Below, piece after piece: positions 18,890 through 30,472 of a stretch of 64,000 nucleotides of DNA; within the stretch, counting starts at the first letter, position 1, and each line of letters opens with the position of its first letter. Origin of the DNA: Roseateles depolymerans (GTDB lineage Bacteria > Pseudomonadota > Gammaproteobacteria > Burkholderiales > Burkholderiaceae_C); NCBI RefSeq assembly GCF_003387155.1, contig NZ_QUMT01000006.1, forward strand, positions 185,133-249,132, given 5' to 3'. The notes under the pieces were generated by a model, which was not told where the DNA came from, made no database searches, and saw only the letters and a list, made by a program, of their open reading frames with translations. Both the position numbers and the translations under genes were made by a program.

Positions 18890-19498
18890 CTACGCCCCGC
18901 GGCCCACCACACTGCTGCGCTCGATGTCGTACACATCAATCTGCTCCTCAACGAACAGATCAGTCAACGCATCCGCCCCATTTGCTTGCGCGAACTGTGC
19001 CTCTTCCTTGCTGATGGGAATGGCCTGCAGCCACGCCACTGTTTTTGCGCTGAGCGTCTCAGCGGCAAATGAATCGTCCCAGAGAAACGGATCCACCAGC
19101 ATCATGCTGCTCATGGTGGGGGACAGCTTGTAGGTATCGATCACCCCGTGGAAGATGGCACCGGGAAACGCCGGGTGTCCTCCCATGATTTTCATGGCGA
19201 CGGTGGCGAGCGCATTGGGGAAGTGTTCCACCTCGGAAGCGCAGGCGCCGACCAATTCGAGCCGATGTTGCGCCTCCCCCTTTGGCGTGAAAAGCGGGGA
19301 ATTGGACAGCCCGATGGTGCCGTAAGACGCCACTCCACGCGCGGGGGCGTCTGGCGCATAGAAGACGTTCACCTCAAGGTCGTCCTGCTCATCGTCGCGA
19401 TGCGAGAAGACTTTGATCGGACGATTGAACGCAGCCGCCAGTTTCCTGGCGATCGCCTTGTCATCGTCGCTGACACCTTGACTGTTCTCTTCGCTCAT
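18890..19498 (-). CDS. Suppressor-of-fused (SUFU) domain protein
   Basis: The 202-residue soluble protein resembles bacterial SUFU-domain proteins. The resemblance lies in the block HRDDEQDDLEVNVFYAPDAP followed by VASYGTIGLSN, a region with paired hydrophobic strands (RLELVGACASEVEHF), and the later LVDPFLWDDSF. Many bacterial SUFU proteins act as immunity proteins beside polymorphic toxins, but no toxin gene is next to this one, so its role is open. The ATG at 19498 has a GGAGAGAG site directly upstream. It stands alone between tRNA-Leu and the phosphoribosyltransferase gene, with a terminator just upstream. Confidence 0.75.
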   Translation of the reverse strand: MSEENSQGVSDDDKAIARKLAAAFNRPIKVFSHRDDEQDDLEVNVFYAPDAPARGVASYGTIGLSNSPLFTPKGEAQHRLELVGACASEVEHFPNALATVAMKIMGGHPAFPGAIFHGVIDTYKLSPTMSSMMLVDPFLWDDSFAAETLSAKTVAWLQAIPISKEEAQFAQANGADALTDLFVEEQIDVYDIERSSVVGRGA

Positions 19499-19555
19499 CT
19501 CTCTCCGCCCCCAATCAAAAGCGCAGCTGAAGCCCATCCCCAACCGCGCCAGAAC

Positions 19556-19584
19556 AAAAAAAAGGCGACCCTCAGGCCACCTTT
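19556..19584 (-). terminator. Terminator downstream of the phosphoribosyltransferase gene
   Basis: On the minus strand a 10-bp imperfect stem (AAAGGTGGCC with GGTCGCCTTT, two G-T pairs) and a TGAG loop are followed by a run of eight T residues. It closes the hisZ-purA-phosphoribosyltransferase transcript and lies about 60 nt before the SUFU gene. Confidence 0.8.
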
Positions 19585-19652
19585 CATTTTCACGCACACC
19601 CGGCAGTTGCCGCCCACGCATCGGAACGCGAAAGCACCGCTCCTCACCAAAT

Positions 19653-19750
19653 GGAGCGCGCGAAGCGCCGCTCCCACCCAAGCGGAGCGCGTGGATCTGG
19701 CTCTGCCAGTCCACCGCGCTCGCCCCCCGGGGGGGGCCGGCGTGAGCCGG
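19653..19750. repeat. Cluster of short GC-rich inverted repeats
   Basis: Between the phosphoribosyltransferase stop and its terminator lie several small hairpins. These include GGAGCG...CGCTCC (19653-19674) and CCGGC-GTGA-GCCGG (19737-19750), with a run of six C and eight G residues between them. They look like repetitive extragenic palindromes, but I cannot count genomic copies from here. Confidence 0.45.
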
Positions 19751-19762
19751 TAGGGGGGGAGC

Positions 19763-20284
19763 TCAGATCGCGAATTTCTTGGCCAAAGCATCCGGCCGCA
19801 GCGAATCGTAGTCTTCGAACGGCTGATGGATCCAAGGGCTGGTCGTCAGCAGCTCAACGTAATAGTCCGGCGTATACGTAGACACACTCTTCGTCCAAAT
19901 CACCGCCGAACGCAGCTCCTGAATCGCCGGCATCCCACGCAGACGCTCCACCACCGCCTTGAGCGTCACGCCCGAATCCGCCAGGTCATCCACCAGCAGC
20001 ACGCGGCCGGCGAGTTCCCCCTTGGGCATGGTGATGTACTTGGCAATATCCAGCCGCCCCTGAATCGTCCCCGCTTCCGCGCGATACGAACTCGTGGACA
20101 TGATGCCCAGCGGCTTGTCGAACACCCGCGACAGCACGTCCCCCGGGCGCATGCCCCCACGGGCCAGGCACAGGATCTGATCGAATTCCCAGCCCGAGGC
20201 GTGCACCTTCAATGCCAGGCGTTCGATCAGCAAGTGGTATTCATCCCACGACACATACAGATGCTTGCCGTCGTCGGTCAACAT
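19763..20284 (-). CDS. Purine-type phosphoribosyltransferase
   Basis: The 173-residue protein is a type I phosphoribosyltransferase, attaching PRPP to a purine base such as hypoxanthine, guanine or xanthine. The PRPP loop is clear as RVLLVDDLADSGVTLK, and ILCLARGGMRPGDVLS is the family's first loop. The exact base cannot be read from sequence; Gpt-like or Hpt-like are both possible. It follows purA by 71 nt in the same direction, so purine salvage and AMP synthesis are probably cotranscribed. A good terminator follows. Confidence 0.88.
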   Translation of the reverse strand: MLTDDGKHLYVSWDEYHLLIERLALKVHASGWEFDQILCLARGGMRPGDVLSRVFDKPLGIMSTSSYRAEAGTIQGRLDIAKYITMPKGELAGRVLLVDDLADSGVTLKAVVERLRGMPAIQELRSAVIWTKSVSTYTPDYYVELLTTSPWIHQPFEDYDSLRPDALAKKFAI

Positions 20285-20355
20285 GGGGAGGGCTCCTCAG
20301 GAAAGAAACAGATAAGGGGTCAAAAAATGGCGATCAGACCGCGGTCAAGCCAAGA

Positions 20356-22898
<2,543 letters not shown>

Positions 22899-23056
22899 GG
22901 ACGTTCAGGGAGGGGGTTAAAAACGGCATTGTACCGGGGTCGCGCAGCGCTGGCGTTGCTGAACGCACGAGCAAGGGTCATCCGCACCGTCGGCAGCGGC
23001 GCCGACTGCGGTATTTCGCCACGTTTGAGGGCGGGCGACCCCTACGGCCGGGCGAC

Positions 23057-23248
23057 TCAGCCGGCCATCAGCACCAGCAGCACACCCCCCGCCACGACGC
23101 TGCACAGCCCGATGAAACGGATCTGGCCGTCACTCATCGCCAGCAGCTTCGTGAACACCTCGCGCCAGGCCATCGGGCGAAGCAGGGGCATCAGCCCCTC
23201 CACCACCAGCATCAGCCCGAGGGCTGCCCACCAGCTTTTGCCATTCAT
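23057..23248 (-). CDS. DUF2065 small membrane protein
   Basis: This 63-residue protein has two hydrophobic segments, WWAALGLMLVVEGLMPLL and FIGLCSVVAGGVLLVLMAG. It fits the DUF2065 (YjeT) family of unknown function. The same small gene is commonly found between hflC and hisZ or purA in betaproteobacteria. The start ATG at 23248 follows hflC by about 40 nt, with a hairpin between. It likely sits in the inner membrane near the HflKC complex, but no role is established. Confidence 0.85.
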   Translation of the reverse strand: MNGKSWWAALGLMLVVEGLMPLLRPMAWREVFTKLLAMSDGQIRFIGLCSVVAGGVLLVLMAG

Positions 23249-23257
23249 GAAACGACA

Positions 23258-23277
23258 CAGGCACCTTTCGGTGCCTG
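23258..23277 (-). terminator. Hairpin between hflC and the DUF2065 gene
   Basis: CAGGCACC and GGTGCCTG form a perfect 8-bp stem with a 4-nt loop (GAAA on the minus strand, a stable tetraloop). The T tail is weak, so it may be partial termination or an mRNA stabiliser. Confidence 0.55.
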
Positions 23278-23288
23278 CGGGGTTGGGT

Positions 23289-24188
23289 TTACTTCTTCTG
23301 CGGAGCGGCTGGCGCGTTGGCGCCGCCGGCCCCACGCATGGCCTTGAAGAAGTCGGACGACGGATCCACCACGATCATGTCGCTCTTCTTGCGGAAGGAC
23401 GCACGATAGGCTTCCAGCGACCGATAGAACTGCGCGAAGTTGGGGTCCTTGCCGAAGGCCTCGGCATACAGGGCCGACGCCTTGGCATCGCCCTCACCCA
23501 TGATCTTCTGCGCGTCCCGATAGGCCTCGGCCAGGATGATGTCCTGCTGCTTGTCGGCATCGGCCTTGATCTTCTCGCCTTCGGCACCGCCGGTGGCGCG
23601 CAGTTCGTTGGCCACGCGGATGCGCTCAGACTTCATGCGGTTGTAGACGGCTTCGGTGATGGTGGGCGAGAAGTCCACGCGCTTGACGCGCACGTCCACG
23701 ATCTCGATGCCGAACTGCTTGGCTTCTTCTTCCAGGCGCTTGCGCACATCGGTCATGACCTTTTCGCGCTCGGTGGCCAGCACGGCCCGCACGGTGCGAC
23801 GGGTCACTTCCTCATTCAGCGCCGCCTGCACGATGGGGCTGAGGCGGTTCTCCAGGTTGCGCATGGAGGGGCCGCTGTTGCGGATGAACTGCCTGGCATC
23901 CACGATGCGCCACTTCACCAGCCAGTCGATGACGATGCTCTTCTTCTCAGCGGTGAAGATGGGACGGGTGTCCGGGCTGTCCAGGGTCTGGATGCGACGG
24001 TCCAGGAAGATCACGTTCTGCAGCGGGGGCGGCAGCTTGAACTTCAGGCCCGGCTCGGTGACCACTTCCTTGATCTCACCCAGCGAATAGACGACGGCAA
24101 ATTGACGTTGATCCACCACGAACAGGGTGGAACTGGCCACCATGAAGAGGATCAGCAGGCCGAGGACGACGGAAACGATGCGGTTCAT
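23289..24188 (-). CDS. hflC: Protease modulator HflC
   Basis: HflC is an SPFH/band-7 membrane protein that forms a large complex with HflK around the FtsH protease and tunes membrane-protein degradation. The 299-residue protein starts with one membrane anchor (IVSVVLGLLILFMVASSTLF). The SPFH domain follows (FVVDQRQFAVVYSLGEIKEV), then a charged helical region (RVANELRATGGAEGEKIKAD). The C-terminus is short and Ala/Pro-rich. It lies 20 nt after hflK, the standard pair. Confidence 0.97.
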   Translation of the reverse strand: MNRIVSVVLGLLILFMVASSTLFVVDQRQFAVVYSLGEIKEVVTEPGLKFKLPPPLQNVIFLDRRIQTLDSPDTRPIFTAEKKSIVIDWLVKWRIVDARQFIRNSGPSMRNLENRLSPIVQAALNEEVTRRTVRAVLATEREKVMTDVRKRLEEEAKQFGIEIVDVRVKRVDFSPTITEAVYNRMKSERIRVANELRATGGAEGEKIKADADKQQDIILAEAYRDAQKIMGEGDAKASALYAEAFGKDPNFAQFYRSLEAYRASFRKKSDMIVVDPSSDFFKAMRGAGGANAPAAPQKK

Positions 24189-24208
24189 TGTCTGAGTCTC
24201 CCCTTCGA

Positions 24209-25498
24209 TCAGCGGCTGTCGCGGTCACGACCGCGCAGGTTGTCCCGCGAGCGGTTGTCCGGATTCAGCATGGTGCTGCCGCTGGTGGTCGGATCCTGCG
24301 GAGCGACCGGGCTGGGCGTGCTGCTGGTGACACCAGACGAACCGGTGCCCTGCTGCTGGATCAGCTTGTCCAGCGGCAGATACAGCAGGTTGGAGTTGTT
24401 GCGGCTGTCCACCATCACCTTGGTGACGTTGGAGTAGATGTCCCGCATGGCGTCGATGTAGAGACGGTCGCGGGTCACGCCCGGGGCCTTCTGGTACTCG
24501 GTCAGCACGCTGCGGAAGCGGTCGGCATCACCCTCGGCGGTGGAGACCACCTTGGCCCGATAGGCTTCGGCTTCTTCACGCACCCGGGCGGCCTGGCCCT
24601 GCGCGGTCGGGATGACCTTGTTGGCGTAGGCTTCGCCCTCGTTCTTCAGACGCTCGCGGTCGGAGTTGGCGCGGAAGGCGTCGTCGAAGGCGGCCTGCAC
24701 CGGCTCGGGCGGCTGCACGCCGTTCACGTTGACGCTGACGATCTGGATGCCGGTCTTGAGGCGGTCCAGTTGCGCCTGGATGGACTTGCTCAGGTCGATG
24801 GCGATGGCATCGCGCTGCTCGTACAGCACCGAGTCCATGCTGCTGCGGCCCACGATCTCGCGCACCGCCGATTCAGAGGCCTGCACCACCGCCTGGTTGG
24901 CGTCCACGTTCTCGAACAGGAAGTCGCGAGAATCCTTCAGGCGGTACTGCACCGTGAAGCGGATGTCCACGATGTTCTCGTCCTGGGTCAGCATGGACGA
25001 ATCCTTCAGACCGCCGGTCGTGCCCTGGCTGCGGCCGATTTCCACCGACTGCAGCTGGGTGAAGGACACCACTTCATGCGCCTGGAACGGATAGGGCAGC
25101 CGGTAGGAAATGCCGGCGTCCACCGTGCGGCTGTACTTGCCGAAGGAGGTGATCACGCCCTGCTGGCCTTCCTGCACGATGAAGAGGCCACTGGCCAGCC
25201 AGCCCAGCACCACGACGCCGATGACCAGGCTCACGCCGATGCCGGCGCCGCGCATGTCGGGCTGGTAGTTGTTGCCGCCGCCGCTGCCGCCGCTGTTGCC
25301 GTCATTGCCGCCGCGGCCGCCGAACAGGCGGGAGAGCTTGCGGTTGAAGTCGCGCCACAGTTCGTCCAGGTCAGGCGGGCCTTCATTGCGGCCGTTGCTC
25401 ATCCACAGGCCCACCCATTGACGCAAGCGCCCTCCAATGCGGGAGCCTCCCTGAGGCGTCCGGCCGGAGCCGGCGGGCATGCTGTTGTGTTGGTTCAT
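24209..25498 (-). CDS. hflK: Protease modulator HflK
   Basis: HflK is the partner of HflC in the FtsH-regulating SPFH complex. The 429-residue protein has a Gly/Asn-rich cytosolic N-terminus (GGRGGNDGNSGGSGGGNNY), one membrane segment (IGVSLVIGVVVLGWLASGLF) and the SPFH domain beginning IVQEGQQGVITSFGKYS. The ATG at 25498 has AGGA six to seven nt upstream. A second candidate ATG lies 27 codons further in, at MSNGRNEGPPDLDELW. The C-terminal tail is rich in Ser, Thr and Arg/Asp. It follows hflX by about 50 nt. Confidence 0.96.
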   Translation of the reverse strand: MNQHNSMPAGSGRTPQGGSRIGGRLRQWVGLWMSNGRNEGPPDLDELWRDFNRKLSRLFGGRGGNDGNSGGSGGGNNYQPDMRGAGIGVSLVIGVVVLGWLASGLFIVQEGQQGVITSFGKYSRTVDAGISYRLPYPFQAHEVVSFTQLQSVEIGRSQGTTGGLKDSSMLTQDENIVDIRFTVQYRLKDSRDFLFENVDANQAVVQASESAVREIVGRSSMDSVLYEQRDAIAIDLSKSIQAQLDRLKTGIQIVSVNVNGVQPPEPVQAAFDDAFRANSDRERLKNEGEAYANKVIPTAQGQAARVREEAEAYRAKVVSTAEGDADRFRSVLTEYQKAPGVTRDRLYIDAMRDIYSNVTKVMVDSRNNSNLLYLPLDKLIQQQGTGSSGVTSSTPSPVAPQDPTTSGSTMLNPDNRSRDNLRGRDRDSR

Positions 25499-25547
25499 AC
25501 GCATCCTGGTGAGGAAGTCTTGTTGCAAGTATCGGGCATCCCAGCCG

Positions 25548-26810
25548 TCATTCCCCGGGATCATGCCCCGAAGCATCCTTCGGTGCGGGGAGATCCTGGG
25601 TCAGGTCTTGCGGAAGCTCGTCGCTCTTGAAATCGGGATCCCATGTTTCCGGCACGGGGGACGCCTGCATCAGCGCCGCAATTCGCGAACGCAGCAGGTC
25701 CAGCCCTTCCCCGCCGGCGGCGCTGACGAAGATGCGGGGCAGACGCTGGCCCCCATGTTCGCCGCCCAGGCGCGGGAGCCAGTCCTGCATCTCCCGGGGG
25801 CGCTGGGTGGGCTCCAGCAGATCCAGCTTGTTGTAGACCAGGATCTGCGGGATGTGCTGGGCGCCGATTTCGGCCAGCACCCGCTCCACCTCTTCCATCT
25901 GCTCGGTCAGCACCGGGCTGGCGGCATCCACCACATGCAGCAGCAGGTCGGCGTCTGCCGCCTCCTGCAGCGTGGCCTTGAAGGCCTCCACCAGCTTGTG
26001 GGGCAGGTCGCGGATGAAACCCACCGTGTCCGACAGCGACACACTGCTGCCCGCTTCCTCGAGGTAGAGGGAGCGGGTGGTCGTGTCCAGCGTGGCGAAC
26101 AACTGGTTGGCCGCATAGGTGCGGGCCTTGGTCAGCGCATTGAACAGCGTGCTCTTGCCGGCGTTGGTATAGCCCACCAGCGACACGCGGAACACGCCAT
26201 TGCGGGCGCGGGCCCGGCGCTGGGTGCTGCGCTGGCGCTCGACCTTCTTGAGCCGTTCCTTGATGGTCTTGATCCGGTCGTCGATCATCCGGCGGTCCAG
26301 CTCGATCTGGCGCTCGCCCGGACCGCCGCGCATGCCGATGCCGCCGCTTTGACGCTCCAGGTGGCTCCAGCGCCGCACCAGCCGGGTGGCCAGGTACTGC
26401 AGGCGCGCCAGTTCCACCTGCAGCTTGCCCTCGAAGCTCTGCGCCCGAGCGGCGAAGATTTCCAGGATGAGCGCGGTACGGTCGGCCACCGGCACGCCCA
26501 GGTGGCGTTCCAGGTTGCGTTGCTGCGCGGGAGAGATGGCCTGGTCGAAAAGCACGGTGTGGGCCGCATGGGCCTGCACCATCAGCTTGATTTCGTCCGC
26601 CTTGCCGGAACCGACAAAGAGGGCAGCATCCGGCGCCTTGCGCTTGGCCACGATGCGGGCCACGGGGGTGTCGCCGGCCGATTCGGCCAGCAGGGCCAGT
26701 TCGTCCAGGGTGGGGTCGAAGGGCTCACCGCGGCCCAGGTCGACGCCCACCAAAATGGCACGCGCCGCCTCGGGGGGCGGCGACTGATGAGTGGGATCTT
26801 GGCTGTTCAA
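25548..26810 (-). CDS. hflX: GTPase HflX
   Basis: HflX is a ribosome-binding GTPase that splits stalled ribosomes under stress. The 420-residue protein has an N-terminal HflX domain (ALFVGSGKADEIKLMVQAH), a helical linker with the family loop RQSGGIGMRGGPGERQIELD, and a G domain. The G domain shows GYTNAGKSTLFN, DTVGFIRDLP and YNKLD. The start is TTG at 26810 with no clear ribosome binding site, so the first few residues are uncertain. It lies between hfq and hflK, as in E. coli. Confidence 0.95.
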   Translation of the reverse strand: MNSQDPTHQSPPPEAARAILVGVDLGRGEPFDPTLDELALLAESAGDTPVARIVAKRKAPDAALFVGSGKADEIKLMVQAHAAHTVLFDQAISPAQQRNLERHLGVPVADRTALILEIFAARAQSFEGKLQVELARLQYLATRLVRRWSHLERQSGGIGMRGGPGERQIELDRRMIDDRIKTIKERLKKVERQRSTQRRARARNGVFRVSLVGYTNAGKSTLFNALTKARTYAANQLFATLDTTTRSLYLEEAGSSVSLSDTVGFIRDLPHKLVEAFKATLQEAADADLLLHVVDAASPVLTEQMEEVERVLAEIGAQHIPQILVYNKLDLLEPTQRPREMQDWLPRLGGEHGGQRLPRIFVSAAGGEGLDLLRSRIAALMQASPVPETWDPDFKSDELPQDLTQDLPAPKDASGHDPGE

Positions 26811-26944
26811 GATGGATGTGTGTCGGGCCTCGTCTGGACGGCGTTCAAAAACCCATGTGCGGGTTCGCGCATGTTCACCCTAGATGGGGGTGGTCGGCGT
26901 CCAATCAAGGCCCGGGTCAGGAATGGCCGGGAGGCCCGCCTGGA

Positions 26945-27187
26945 TCAGTTGGCTTCGCCGCCGTCGCCAGCGTGGAAGTTGACGGCGCGGCCGGGCACGA
27001 CCGTGGAGATGGCATGCTTGTAGACCATCTGCGTGACCGTATTGCGCAGCAGCACCACGTATTGGTCAAAGGACTCAATGTGGCCTTGCAGCTTGATGCC
27101 GTTGACCAGATAGATGGACACCGGCACATGCTCCTTGCGCAGCAGGTTCAGGAAGGGGTCTTGCAAGAGTTGTCCTTTGTTGCTCAC
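26945..27187 (-). CDS. hfq: RNA chaperone Hfq
   Basis: Hfq is the hexameric Sm-like protein that pairs small RNAs with mRNAs. The 80-residue protein shows the Sm1 motif ([20 protein letters not shown]) and the Sm2 motif ([12 protein letters not shown]). The N-terminal [18 protein letters not shown] provides the Gln and Phe of the proximal RNA site. The C-terminal tail is short and acidic (GDGGEAN), unlike the long E. coli tail. It follows der by about 85 nt. Confidence 0.98.
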   Translation of the reverse strand: MSNKGQLLQDPFLNLLRKEHVPVSIYLVNGIKLQGHIESFDQYVVLLRNTVTQMVYKHAISTVVPGRAVNFHAGDGGEAN

Positions 27188-27272
27188 GATATGCTCCGTG
27201 TTGTGAGGGGGAGAGAAGGTGTTGGAACCCGGACCTTATCACAGCCCCGGGTTTCCCCGGACCGGCCGTGAA

Positions 27273-28616
27273 TCAGGTTTCGTCTGCAAACGGGTTCTTG
27301 GAGGAGCGCATCTCGATGCGCATCGGCGTCCCGATCAGCTTGTAATGATCGCGGATCCGGCCCTCCAGGTAGCGTTTGTAGACCTCGCTGACATGCTCCA
27401 GCGAATTGCCGTGGATCACCACGATCGGGGGGTTCATGCCCCCTTGGTGGGCATAACGCAGCTTGGGCCGGAAGGTGCCGGCGCGCTTGGGCTGCTGGTG
27501 CTCCACCGCCTCATGGATGAGGCGGGTCAGCACCGGCGTGGTCATCTTGCGGTAGGCGGATGAATAAGCATCGGCCAGCGCCTTCCACAGCGGGCCCAGG
27601 CCCTGGCGCTTGAGCGCCGAGATGTGCAGGATGGGCGCGAAGCGCAGGAAGGCCAGGCGGGTCTGGATCTGGCGCTCCAGCACCTCGCGCTGGTAGCTGT
27701 CCACCGCATCCCATTTGTTGACGGCCACCACCACCGCCCGGCCGCTTTCCAGGATGTAGCCGGCGATGTGGGCGTCCTGGTCGGTCACGCCCTGGGTGGC
27801 ATCGAGCAGCAGCAGCACGACGTTGGCGTCCGCAATGGCCTGCAGGGTCTTGACCACCGAGAACTTCTCGATGGCTTCGAACACCCGGCCCTTGCGGCGC
27901 AGGCCGGCGGTGTCGATCAGCTTGAACTTCTGGCCGTTGCGCTCGAAGTCGACGCTGATGGCGTCGCGGGTGGTGCCGGGCATGTCGAAGGCCACCAGGC
28001 GCTCTTCCCCCAGCCAGGTGTTGATCAGCGTGCTCTTGCCCACATTGGGACGGCCCGCCACCGCCAGGCGGATGACCTGCGGCTTGTCACCCTCTTCGGC
28101 GTCAAGCAGGTCGTCCTCGTCGGTCTCAAAGCCTTCCAGGGCCGCCTCCAGCAGGCTGCGGATGCCCTGGCCGTGCGCGGCGGAGATGGGATGGGGCTCG
28201 CCCATGCCCAGCTCGTGGAACTCCGCCAGCAGCGGCGAGTCCTGCATGCCTTCGGCCTTGTTGACCGCGATCAGCACCCGCTTGTTGCACTGGCGCAGGT
28301 AGCGGGCAATGTCCTGGTCCTGACCGGACAGGCCGTTGCGCACGTCCAGCACGAAGATGACGGTATCCGCCTCGGCCACGGCCTGGCGGGTCTGCTTGGC
28401 CATTTCCTTGACGATGCCGGTGGAACTGTCCGGCTCGAAGCCGCCGGTATCGACGACGATGTACTCGCGATCGCCCAGGCGGCCGTCGCCGTAGTGGCGG
28501 TCGCGGGTGAGGCCGGCGAAGTCCGCGACGATGGCGTCACGGCTTTTCGTCAGCCGGTTGAACAGCGTGGACTTGCCCACATTGGGGCGGCCCACCAGGG
28601 CAATCACTGGTTTCAT
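27273..28616 (-). CDS. der: Ribosome biogenesis GTPase Der
   Basis: Der (EngA) has two tandem GTPase domains and helps to mature the 50S subunit. Both P-loops are visible, [12 protein letters not shown] near residue 8 and [14 protein letters not shown] near residue 190. Each is followed by its switch and NK-D motifs (VNKAEG, VNKWDAV), and the C-terminal KH-like domain is complete. The ATG at 28616 follows the bamB stop within a short TTGATTGATTG run. The TTG one codon upstream is less likely to be the start. Confidence 0.98.
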   Translation of the reverse strand: MKPVIALVGRPNVGKSTLFNRLTKSRDAIVADFAGLTRDRHYGDGRLGDREYIVVDTGGFEPDSSTGIVKEMAKQTRQAVAEADTVIFVLDVRNGLSGQDQDIARYLRQCNKRVLIAVNKAEGMQDSPLLAEFHELGMGEPHPISAAHGQGIRSLLEAALEGFETDEDDLLDAEEGDKPQVIRLAVAGRPNVGKSTLINTWLGEERLVAFDMPGTTRDAISVDFERNGQKFKLIDTAGLRRKGRVFEAIEKFSVVKTLQAIADANVVLLLLDATQGVTDQDAHIAGYILESGRAVVVAVNKWDAVDSYQREVLERQIQTRLAFLRFAPILHISALKRQGLGPLWKALADAYSSAYRKMTTPVLTRLIHEAVEHQQPKRAGTFRPKLRYAHQGGMNPPIVVIHGNSLEHVSEVYKRYLEGRIRDHYKLIGTPMRIEMRSSKNPFADET

Positions 28617-28623
28617 CAATCAA

Positions 28624-29772
28624 TCAATCGAGGCGCAGCGCAAACAGCTTGCCGCTGCGGGTGGCGATCAGCACGACATTGCCCAGGCGCACGGGCGCTG
28701 CAGCCACGCCGGAGCTGTCGGTGGACAGACGCTGGATCGTCTGGCCCTTGTCGCGGGAGAGGAAATGCACATAGCCTTCGCTGTCGCCGACGATGACCGC
28801 TTTGTCGGTCACCAGTGGCGCGCTGAGCTTGCGGTTCAGGAACTGGTCCGCCGTCCAGATCACGTCCCCGGTGGGCGTGCCCCAGGCGGAGAGGCGGTCG
28901 GAGGCATCGCCCGCCACCGTCATGACGGCATCGGTGCTGACGCCGCGGGTGCCGCCGACGGTGCGGGTCCAGATGGCGGAGCCGCGATCGGCGTTGATGC
29001 AGCCGACGGCCGACTGGAAGGCACGGGCGCAGAAGGTGGCGTTGTCACGCCCCATCGGGCCGACCAGATCGGCCAGACGCTCGACCTCATTGGTGCCGCG
29101 CGGGTTGGAGATGGTGGCTTCCCACTGCAGCGATCCGCGCAGCGGGTCCACACCCGCCAGACGCGAGCCCTGCCCCACCAGCAGCGTGTTCTGGTAGGCA
29201 CCGATGACGCCAGGCTGCTGCAGGGTCAGCGGCTCGCCCGGGCGGCGCAGTTCCCACAGCTTGCGGCCGTCCAGGGCGTCATAGGCCTGCACCATGCGGT
29301 CCAGGGTCATGACGAACACCCGTTCACCCGCCACGAAGGGCGAGGTGATGACCGGCACGGTCAGGCTCTTGCGCCACAGGATCTTGGCGCCTTCGCTGAC
29401 CACCAGTTCGTTGTCCCGGTTCACCGCAGCGGCGAAGCGGCCGTCGCTGCCGACGCCGGCATTCAGGCCCTTGCCGATCTCGACCCGCCACAGCACGTTG
29501 CCGGTGTCGGCTGCCAGCGCGGTGATCACGCCGTCGGAGCCGCCCACCACGAACTGGTTGTTCACCGCGGTGATGGACAGCGGGAACTTGACGCTGTCGA
29601 CCCGCGCTTCCCAGCCCACCCGCACATTCAGCGCCGGGGTGAAGGTTTCCAGCGGGGCCGGCTTGACGTCCTTGGAGCTGCTGAACAGCGAGCAGGCGCC
29701 CAGCGCCGCCGCGGCACCGACCACCACGGCCGCACGCATCAGCGGCCGGAGCGCACTCAGCCGGCGGCTCAT
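28624..29772 (-). CDS. bamB: Outer membrane assembly lipoprotein BamB
   Basis: BamB is the beta-propeller lipoprotein that docks on the BamA POTRA domains. The 382-residue protein has a lipoprotein signal with lipobox LGAC and lipidated Cys27. Repeated PQQ-type blades follow (GNVLWRVEIG, GRKLWELRRPG, SIWTRTVGG variants). The ATG overlaps the stop of the upstream YfgM-like gene by 4 nt. The order hisS, yfgM, bamB, der is the same as in E. coli. Confidence 0.97.
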   Translation of the reverse strand: MSRRLSALRPLMRAAVVVGAAAALGACSLFSSSKDVKPAPLETFTPALNVRVGWEARVDSVKFPLSITAVNNQFVVGGSDGVITALAADTGNVLWRVEIGKGLNAGVGSDGRFAAAVNRDNELVVSEGAKILWRKSLTVPVITSPFVAGERVFVMTLDRMVQAYDALDGRKLWELRRPGEPLTLQQPGVIGAYQNTLLVGQGSRLAGVDPLRGSLQWEATISNPRGTNEVERLADLVGPMGRDNATFCARAFQSAVGCINADRGSAIWTRTVGGTRGVSTDAVMTVAGDASDRLSAWGTPTGDVIWTADQFLNRKLSAPLVTDKAVIVGDSEGYVHFLSRDKGQTIQRLSTDSSGVAAAPVRLGNVVLIATRSGKLFALRLD

Positions 29773-30434
29773 TGGGCAGCCTCCTTGTCAGCGTCCACCG
29801 CCACGCCCAGGCTGGCCAGCTTCATCTCCACCATGCGGCGGTAGTCCAGTTGCTTGTCCAGGCCGTCGTAGGCCTTCTTGAATTCGGTCTTGGCCTGGTC
29901 AGGCTTGTTCTGCAGCAGTGCGATGTCGCCGCGGCGGTCGGCCACCAGGGGCGCGAATTCAGCGCCCTTGACGGCGTCCAGCGTCTTGCCGGCTTCGTCC
30001 CACTGCTTGGCATCCATCTGCAGGGCGGCCAGGCGCAGGCGGGCCACGTCGGCATAGGCCCCATCGCTGGCATTGGCGGCCGCCCAGTTCAGCGACGCCT
30101 TGGCCTCATCCACCTTGCCCTTGTCCAGCTGCAGCTTGGCCGTCAGCAGCGCGCCTTGTGACGCGTAGGCCGTCGACCCGTAATTCTTCTGCAACTGCGC
30201 CCACAGGCCCTGGCTGCCGTTCAGGTCGCCCGTCTTCACGGACTGCTCCAGCTGCGTGAACAGCACCGACGCTTCGGCCGCCTTGTTGCGCTGCCAGAGG
30301 TTCCAGCCCGTCCAGCCCGCGTAACCCAGCAGGCACAGGGTCAGCACCCACACAATGGGATTGCCCCAGCGTTGCCAGAACGCCTTGAGCTGCTCCAACT
30401 GTTCCTGTTCTTCGAGATCGAGATGAGACGCCAT
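29769..30434 (-). CDS. YfgM-like TPR membrane protein
   Basis: The 221-residue protein has a short cytosolic N-terminus, one membrane segment (about residues 27-47, IVWVLTLCLLGYAGWTGW) and a periplasmic region of TPR-like helices. These include ALLTAKLQLDKGKVDEAKAS and ARLRLAALQMDAKQWDEA. This matches the YfgM family (DUF2133/TPR_21), which in E. coli associates with the SecYEG translocon and periplasmic chaperones. It overlaps bamB by 4 nt and follows hisS by 38 nt. Confidence 0.9.
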   Translation of the reverse strand: MASHLDLEEQEQLEQLKAFWQRWGNPIVWVLTLCLLGYAGWTGWNLWQRNKAAEASVLFTQLEQSVKTGDLNGSQGLWAQLQKNYGSTAYASQGALLTAKLQLDKGKVDEAKASLNWAAANASDGAYADVARLRLAALQMDAKQWDEAGKTLDAVKGAEFAPLVADRRGDIALLQNKPDQAKTEFKKAYDGLDKQLDYRRMVEMKLASLGVAVDADKEAAQ

Positions 30435-30472
30435 GAGAGAGAGGGGGTCGGTTGAGTGTGCAAAAGCCGCGA

